DNA of 64,000 nucleotides, taken from positions 12,761,402-12,825,401 of the forward strand of contig OX387183.1 in NCBI GenBank assembly GCA_947561395.2. Reading direction: 5' to 3'. Source of the DNA: Buxus sempervirens (Eukaryota > Streptophyta > Magnoliopsida > Buxales > Buxaceae). The notes beneath the pieces are model-generated. The model was not told the DNA's origin, did no database searches, and saw only the letters and a program-made list of their open reading frames with translations. The stretch's first letter is position 1, and the number at the start of each line of letters is the position of its first letter. Of this stretch, positions 57,413-64,000 are shown in pieces. The position numbers were made by a program, and so were the translations under genes.

Positions 57413-59417
57413 TGTGACATACACCATTTCAATCCTAGTACCTTATGGTCTAAACCACAAAATTACTAGAATTAGTATGTTAGATGACAAGTAAATTGGG
57501 ATCTTAATTAAAAATTAAGATAATAAGTCCGAATTCACTCATCTGAACACTACCAATTATCTGATATCAATAGAGTGCATTAAATTAAATAATTATAAAG
57601 CAAAAGACATAATAGAATATCTATCTCGAAACCATAATCTCAAAATGTAATATCACTGAAATGAAATACAATTAAGTACAATGAATAAAAATGATAATTG
57701 CTATACCTCTAAATCTGGATCTACCGGAAATCAACTGCCAACACTCTGGAATTTGCACAATTTATATATAATAAACTAAATGAGGTTGGCGATCCCAGTA
57801 AGTTATCATATGGTAAATTAAATACACATGCAGATATATCTCAAATCATAATACATTACAAATAATCAAGTGCAAGTGAGACAACCCCATATCCCACTAA
57901 ATAATATGAATTCATAACAAGGTTCAGAAGAATTACAATAATCATCAACTATAATATATAAATCAATTTATAACTTAGAACCAAGCCAATTCGATTAATC
58001 CAATAAACCATTCATATTATATCACAAGGCTGATCAATGTAATGTCCAGCCAGAACTATAGATATTTCCCAGACTACAATTATAATATTCAAATTGGGAT
58101 ACACAGTCCTTGGATCACAAGATCACCACATACAACAAATTTCGGGTAAATCCCCTTTTACCGAGAAATACCAATCACATCGCTCACAATGCCAGGAGGA
58201 ATCACATATCTCTACTGACTCTCCTCACAAAATAAATGAGAACATGTCGAGAGGAATCTTTAACTCAACTAGCTTCGTCGCTACAATCAGTATGGCTCTC
58301 TTTACTCCCATACTGAAGAGCCCTCACATACTAAAGTTTTAATTATCTTTTTAAGCATCCACACAAACTACTAGATATCCAAAACATAATAAGGATCTCT
58401 TCTGAGATCAAATAGTGAAATTCCTTTTCCCCTTACTAACTAGTAAATTGCTAACCCAATATTGATAAGTCAAACTTATCACAGGGTAAAACTAATTTAA
58501 TTAATAAGGGTACAATATACACAATTCAAAATTAAAAATACTCATGTGTGTGTCATCTTATTCAAATATGCATATTTTCTCAAATATAAGATATAATAGA
58601 TACAAATACAATTTAGAAACCATGCTAGTGGAATTCATATGAAATATTTAATAACAAAGATAAACATCATTGTTTGAAAACTTACTATAGATATATAATC
58701 TTTAAAACCCAATTTATGATTCTCTGATGTAATTAAATAAATTACTAAATCATTGTACGCATTTATATAAAAAGTTTCCTATTTTTGGCTAATTTCCCAA
58801 AATTGTTTTCATACAATACGCCAAATTGCATCTCAACTATTACTTTTCTATTTACTATTATGAAAGTGACATTATATTATTTTTAAATTAATTTATAAAC
58901 CCTAAAAAGCACTTTTAGTCACTTTTTTTATTGAATTTTGATTTTTCTTTCAAATTTCGATTAAAATGTAATTATTTACTAGGATTTGAAATCATTAAAA
59001 TGTATTTAATTGAAATCTAAACTAAAACTTAATTATTTAAGTGCTAACAATAATTTACAAATAAGTATTTTATTATATACTAAACTTAAATAATTACTAA
59101 AATATAAGCCATTTTCTAATTACTCTATAAGTTTTTGATCATAAAAACTAAACAATTTACCCTTAACATTAATTATTTTCCAAATATGGACCAGCACTTT
59201 TCCTGCATTTTTTGTGATTAAGTAGCCTATTTTGCCAAATTTTTTAGATTAATTTTGAACTCCTACCAACCTGAAATTAGTTCTTATGCAATCTACACCT
59301 AAGCTATTACACTAAAATTTACATTAATGTTTGCATATTTTTACAAACATCCCAAAACTTCCCGAAATCATTTCAAACAAAGAAAACAAAAAATAGAACA
59401 TCCATATGATCAATCCA
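57413..59417 (-). mobile_element. Truncated relative of the LTR at 53262-56664
   Basis: TGTGACATACACC and the following sequence match 53262-55400 in order along 2 kb (AAACCACAAAATTACTAGAATT, the ACAAGATCACCAC segment, CATATGATCAATCC). The equivalent of 55400-56664 is missing, so only one terminus is present. It lies about 50 bp after the end of DUF247-2. Confidence 0.8.
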
Positions 59418-60386
59418 AAGGCACCCTTGTTGCTTGGCTAGGACTCTGCGTGGGCCTCTTTTCCACCTGGTGGACGGTTTAAATGACTGCGAGGCACCCT
59501 CGTTCCGTTTTGAAATTTCACGTGCTGTGCACGTGCTCATGTTAGCGAATTAGCTTGAATGTGGTTGGGAACAGCTGGTACTATATTTGAAACAAACTGG
59601 TTTAAGAGGTGCCTTTTTTCTTTTCTTGATATGTTGCCTTATTCGGTAATTATTATATAAAAGTAACTCAAAATTTGTTATTTAAGCTTGGGTTTTGGGG
59701 CTTAAAAATCCAAATTATAGTTCTCAAAAAAAAAAAAAAAATGGTAGATATACGACAATTACAACAAGTCTTATCAAATAGTAATGGACTTTGATGCTTT
59801 CACAAAATAGTGAGGACGCCAAGCATGTCAAAGTAGAGGTAATTTCTTTTGGCATCATATGTTATTTAAAATTATTCAGTTTGCATCTTTTATATTTTTA
59901 GGACTAGTGGATTCACATACAAACCACATACATATAGAAATTAGTTTTGGATAGTTATTCAGGGTATACAATAATTTTTTAGAATTTTAAAGAGGCTTTC
60001 TGAGAATATGTATAGATGATGTTATTAGCAAACTATTGGGGAATCACAATTTCTTAGAATATTAATTTTTTCAAAATTTTTTAGTTGTGCCCTTGAAAAA
60101 CCAAATGTTGGACCCAAATCTCAGAAAAATTTTTACAAAAAAGATAAAATCTGAAAATGCCTATTTGAAAAGTTCTTTCAAGCCAATGATGGAATAAGCG
60201 AAAAGGTGGTTATCATAAATTTTCAACAAAAAAATATTATTTAAGTGACCAATGTAACAAGGCAATTAATTAAGTGAAGTAATTAGCAGCACTTCTTTTT
60301 TTTTTTTGGTAATAAACACTTGACATTAAATTAAGGAACTTTTACGGTGACCGTTCTAATAGAAGAACCTCCAATAAAATCAAAAT

Positions 60387-60387
<1 letters not shown>
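59418..60387. other. Intergenic, no gene seen
   Basis: AT-rich sequence with no credible reading frame and no recognised transposon ends. Confidence 0.5.

Positions 60388-60418
<31 letters not shown>
60388..60418 (+). repeat. Run of 31 G
   Basis: Uninterrupted G homopolymer between AAAATC and TCGCTCGG. It could form G-quadruplexes; the length may also be a sequencing or assembly error. Confidence 0.9.
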
Positions 60419-60419
<1 letters not shown>

Positions 60420-60541
60420 CGCTCGGTCATGAGAACCCAGTAACAAGGTTAATCATCTGACGCAAATTTAGTAGCACAACTTCAGTCGAGTCATGTTTTG
60501 GTTAAACAGTTCACTTGAAATTGCTTCTTAATTATCAATGT

Positions 60542-61550
60542 GTTTACACCCTATATAACCGACGAATAAGAGAAGGACACGTGGTGCCTAGGTGGCTTGG
60601 TTAGGCCACGGCCCGTAGACTTTGAAGGGTTGAGCCGGCCGCGTCAGCACGCATACAGAAGAATGCGGTTCGAGCCACGCAAGCCAATAAGACAAAACCA
60701 TAAATATCAGAAGATCGTGCCATCGGCCGTTCAAGAATAGAATTATTAGATCATGGCCGGGCGGTTGTCACTTTGAAACAGAGAACTGAAGATAAACAAC
60801 CGCCATGAAGATCGTGCGAGAGTAGGAAGTTGAGCAACCGTCAAGGAGCGGCTATAAAAGGCCTCAATTCGAAGAGATCGAGGACACAATCCACACAACC
60901 GCAACCGGTTATTATATTATTTTGATCATCCGTGATCTTTTATCCCCTCTAACACAGACGGATAAACTAGCACTTCTCTCACTGCTTCCAGTCGCAGTGA
61001 CATCTTCGACCCCTCTTTACTCCGATTAACACCAGAATCCTGCCACCGGAGAGTAAGTTGAGGCCGCCCCTGACTCGCAGTTCTGTCTTTACAGAATCCC
61101 GAGCAGCCGGTCCCGAGACTCGCTCTGTTCACGCCAGGTGACTTGTGTATTTTCGGGTAAGCAGCAATCCAAGGTGAACCCCCTGAATCGACTTTGTAAG
61201 CAGCCGCCCCCTTCCTCCTGCGCTTATACCCGATTACGGCTATAAGATCAGGACAGGCCGGTCCTGCTAGCCCTGTCGGTTTTCTTTTGTACTTTTGTTT
61301 CCATTTTGAGGATTATCTGTTGTCGCTTTCGGCTATTCGGCCGATTTTATAATAAAAGGATTTGTGTGCCGTTAGTTGCTTTTGCTTTCAAACACTTACA
61401 AGAACCCGAAACGAAGACCGAACCCCTAGTCTTCATACCATCGCCTGACCGATTTTATTACAGGTGACTTGCAGTACGACTGAACCGATCCCGGTTCAGA
61501 TTCGGAACAGGTGCCCGGGGTCAGGAATCGACTCGAAAATCATTGTATCA
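60542..61550 (+). mobile_element. Possible LTR and primer-site remnant, unidentified family
   Basis: More GC-rich than its surroundings, starts TGTTTACACC, carries GCTATAAAAGGCC (TATA at 60853-60859) and ends near CATTGTATCA. It is followed by TAGCACGCCCGCG, which resembles the Tat primer-binding site TGGCACGCCCGGTGG. CAGGTGACTTG occurs twice (about 61136 and 61463). No coding sequence or second copy in this window. Confidence 0.35.
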
Positions 61551-61898
61551 AACGATACTAGCACGCCCGCGTAGAGACACATCATCACCACAGACACGTG
61601 TCCACACCGGCCCATTTTTGGAGCAACACAATGTTTTCCAGATGCCCCACAGTCCATGCGTGCTTAAAGATCTTATAGGCATAGGTATTGCTTTAGAATT
61701 ATCCTTATTTATCTATAATTGCAATTTTTTTTTTCTTTTCCATCCAAATTCAGTTTTACAAAACACAGCCTACATAAAAATGACAACGCGAGAGAGACTG
61801 AAGCCTAGAGCATGTGTAATGTAAAAGACAATTATTAGCTCTAAGTATTGCATAGGGAAGTGAAAAGTTCATTCTACACATGTATATTCATCCGTGCA
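61551..61898. other. Intergenic, no gene seen
   Basis: A 93-codon frame at 61543-61824 has no recognisable family and low-complexity content; not supported as a gene. Confidence 0.4.
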
Positions 61899-61906
61899 CT
61901 TCATGC

Positions 61907-62485
61907 TAGGACTGGCAATGGGTCGAATATAATATGGATCTACCATGATCCGAATCCAAACCGAAAATAAAAATCCGATATCCGAATTCAATCCGAAATC
62001 CGACGAATTTTTTATATGTGAATCGGAATTCGAAACCGAATTTATATACTGTATCCGAATTCGAAATTCGACCGAATAAATAACCGAAATCCGAATTCGA
62101 TCCGAATTACATTCGATTTGAACTTAAAACTCAAAAGTCAAATTTAATTATTAATGCAAATTTTAACTATCAAAACTAATGAGCCATATAAATATTAAAG
62201 CAAGACATGAGTAAGGATGGTTCATCCATGGTTTATAAAAAGTTTTCTAATGGTTTAATGTAAAGTATATGTTGATTTCAGTTTGAATACTATTCGAATA
62301 AGATACAGACAGATTTGAATTCGAATCCAAATTCGGATAGATTTGAATTTGGATCCGAATTCAGTCAGATCCGAATTCCAATATCCGTATTTGAACCACA
62401 GATCTATATCTTATATCCGAATTCAAGATTTTCAAATCGGATTTGGGTCGAATTCGGATATATATCCGATTCATTGCTAGCCCTA
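61907..62485. mobile_element. hAT-like non-autonomous element (579 bp)
   Basis: Ends TAGGACTGGCAATGGGTCG and CGATTCATTGCTAGCCCTA are imperfect inverted repeats. Flanks CTTCATGC (61899-61906) and TTTCATGC (62486-62493) match at seven of eight positions, fitting the 8-bp target duplication of hAT elements. The interior is filled with TCCGAATTC/GAATTCGGA words on both strands. Confidence 0.82.
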
Positions 62486-62493
62486 TTTCATGC

Positions 62494-63306
62494 TGGTTCC
62501 ACTAAGTGGCGGCCTACAAAACGCTATCCAGTCAATCACTTGGTCGTGATTAAAACGCCACGTTGGATCCACATTCTCTCCCTTCCTTTACAAAGGTTAG
62601 GTTTTAGTAATACTTTTTTAAAATAAATTAGATTCAGTAGGTTAAATCTTGATAATTAGTTTTTAATAATATTTTTTAAAATAATTAGAAATCAGTGTTA
62701 TTTTATGGTTTATTAAAAATTTCTTTCCAGCCTCAAAAACCTTATTTATAACAAAATGAATGAAAGGGCTTTCAAATATTTTGGGGGTATTTTTAAAGAA
62801 ATTTACCTATTATCAAGATTTGGTCAACTGAATGTGAATTTTCTTTTTTGGTAATACTACTGAATGTGAATTATTACGCCGCGTTGGACCCACGTACTCG
62901 CATTCACTTTACAAAAGTCGCGCAAACTTTTCTCTTCTTATTATTATTTTCTTTTTCATCAAAAGCGAAGATGATTGGACTAAAACTATTGGCGTCCTCT
63001 GTATGGTGTACAATCTATCTATCCTACCAGCCAAAGGCCACTAGATAATGGACTTGTCAAGAAAGTATTGATCATCTACCGTGGAGATTCTACAACGCAG
63101 AGGGTTGTAAATTGTAATCGTAGCTTTACTTCTCAGCAGCATTTAACATGTGAGTCTTCCATTAACTTTCTTCCTAATTTTATATATTTTCTATTTTCTA
63201 TTCTCTTTTCGTTTAAAATTCTTACTTTACGTCACGTTCCACCGATTTTCGTTTAAAATTCTTGGGTTATTTGGATTCTCTGGTTACATGTTCTCACACC
63301 CGAAAC
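62494..63306 (+). promoter_or_regulatory. Upstream region of CNL-2
   Basis: No coding sequence. 63091-63244 matches 28085-28217 of CNL-1 and 63263-63302 matches 28457-28497. It lacks the MITE that separates the two blocks in CNL-1, so it probably shows the original promoter layout. Confidence 0.6.
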
Positions 63307-64000
63307 ATGCCTGTGTGTGAGGGTGTTGTAGGCGCATCCCTTCAGGTGTTGTTCGATAACTTGGGCTCTCCTAAACTTGTGGATTTCGCAAGCCAATGTG
63401 GGGTCAAAGCCGACTTGATCAAAGGGATGGAGAAGCAGGTGTCAAAACTTCTGCCCGTGATTAGCGATGCAGAAGCAAACCAATTCAAAAGCGATCTGGT
63501 GAGGAAGTGGTTAGAAGAGCTTAAAGACATCGTCTACGATGCCGAGGACGTCTTGGACCTGTTTCAAACTGAGTCACTGCGTTGCAAACTGAAGCAATCA
63601 GACTCTCCAAGTCCATCCCATACTGATTGCGCTTCTCCTCTTCACGTATGGGATCGTGTAAACTCCTCTTATCACTTCAATTAAATATTCATTTTGACAA
63701 CGCTAGCTTCTCCTCTTCAGGTATTTTTGGATCCTTCAACCTCCTCTGTTACTTCATTAAACGAAAAGATAAAGCAGATCAAGAAGAGGTTAGAGGCCAT
63801 TGTCCGACGCAAGAAAGCTCTTGGATTGAAGAAGGGGATACCAGGAACTTGGGCCGGAGAGAGTTCCGAACTAAGATTGGAGACGAGTCCCTTAGTAAAT
63901 GAACCTTGCATCTATGGTAGGGACAGAGATGTTGACAAGCTGATTAAACTGCTGCTATCAGCGGAACCCTGCAATGCAAATGTTGCTGTGATTCCCATAG
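63307..64000 (+). CDS. CC-NBS-LRR disease resistance protein, 5' part (CNL-2, runs off window)
   Basis: Paralog of CNL-1. Exon 1 63307-63645 (113 codons, MPVCEGVVGASLQVL ... DAEDVLDLFQTE) gives the coiled-coil domain. Intron 63646-63720 (donor CAC|GTATGG, acceptor CTCTTCAG|GTATTT, 75 bp). Exon 2 from 63721 is open in frame to base 64000: VFLDPSTSSV, IKKRLEAIVRRKKALG, PGTWAGESSE, EPCIYGRDRDVDKLIKLLL, ending in VIPI just before the P-loop. The exon end is C where CNL-1 has G, which weakens but does not remove the donor. Whether the rest is intact cannot be seen. Confidence 0.88.
63646..63720 (+). other. Intron of CNL-2
   Basis: 75 bp, phase 0, same codon position as the CNL-1 intron. Retention would give a stop (TAA at about 63682). 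Confidence 0.75.

Noticed and set aside
61543-61824. 93-codon plus-strand frame
   Set aside because: Spans the end of the LTR-like block and a T-rich tract; no recognisable family and no supporting paralog.
1-64000. tRNA, rRNA and other structured RNA genes
   Set aside because: None could be recognised by eye; a covariance-model scan would be needed to exclude a degenerate tRNA-derived SINE.

Overview
This window is nuclear DNA from a flowering plant, most likely a eudicot. The evidence is a CC-NBS-LRR resistance gene with a short spliced intron, DUF247/UPF0481 genes, Ty3/gypsy retrotransposons of the Tekay and Tat lineages, CACTA, PIF/Harbinger-like and hAT-like elements, and AT-rich intergenic DNA. 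Species cannot be named from the sequence. Only one host gene in the window looks intact (CNL-1, 28519-32276); a second (CNL-2, from 63307) runs off the right edge. Nearly everything else is transposon or transposon-broken gene.

Layout, left to right. 1-6556: a retrotransposon with very long LTRs (about 2.4 kb) and a non-coding interior (LARD-like), inserted in a palindromic MITE whose right part survives at 6557-6956. 7223-19523: gypsy debris, comprising LTR-like pieces, a decayed Tekay-type pol (8335-14147) split by a 2.44-kb solo LTR with a 5-bp target duplication, the Tekay 3' LTR (14148-16425), and a further LTR remnant whose end is fused in frame to a DUF247 pseudogene (19524-20845). 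20846-28518: intergenic DNA with a 2.0-kb CACTA element, a complete MITE, a TTA-flanked Tourist-like element and a 230-bp sequence duplicated from 6993-7222. 28519-32276: intact CNL gene.

36061-57363: a second DUF247 gene cut into three pieces. The first cut is a minus-strand solo LTR (36386-52873, TSD ACGGG), which itself holds a complete, recently inserted Tat-lineage element (38472-52447, TSD CCTCC) on the minus strand. Its LTRs differ by one substitution and one indel over about 688 bp, and it carries an antisense plant-mobile-domain (PMD) gene. The second cut is a 3.4-kb LTR (53262-56664). 57413-61550: further LTR debris and a 31-G run. 61907-62485: hAT-like MITE. 63307-64000: first two coding segments of a second CNL, paralogous to the first in coding and upstream sequence.

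The gene order DUF247-1, CNL-1, DUF247-2, CNL-2, all on the plus strand, indicates tandem duplication of a two-gene module followed by heavy transposon invasion. The most unusual signals are the PMD-bearing Tat element that is young by its LTRs yet carries several coding lesions, short acidic micro-ORFs placed just after a pyrimidine-rich AG in four separate gypsy LTR sequences, and clusters of short palindromes upstream of the TATA box in two different long-LTR families.
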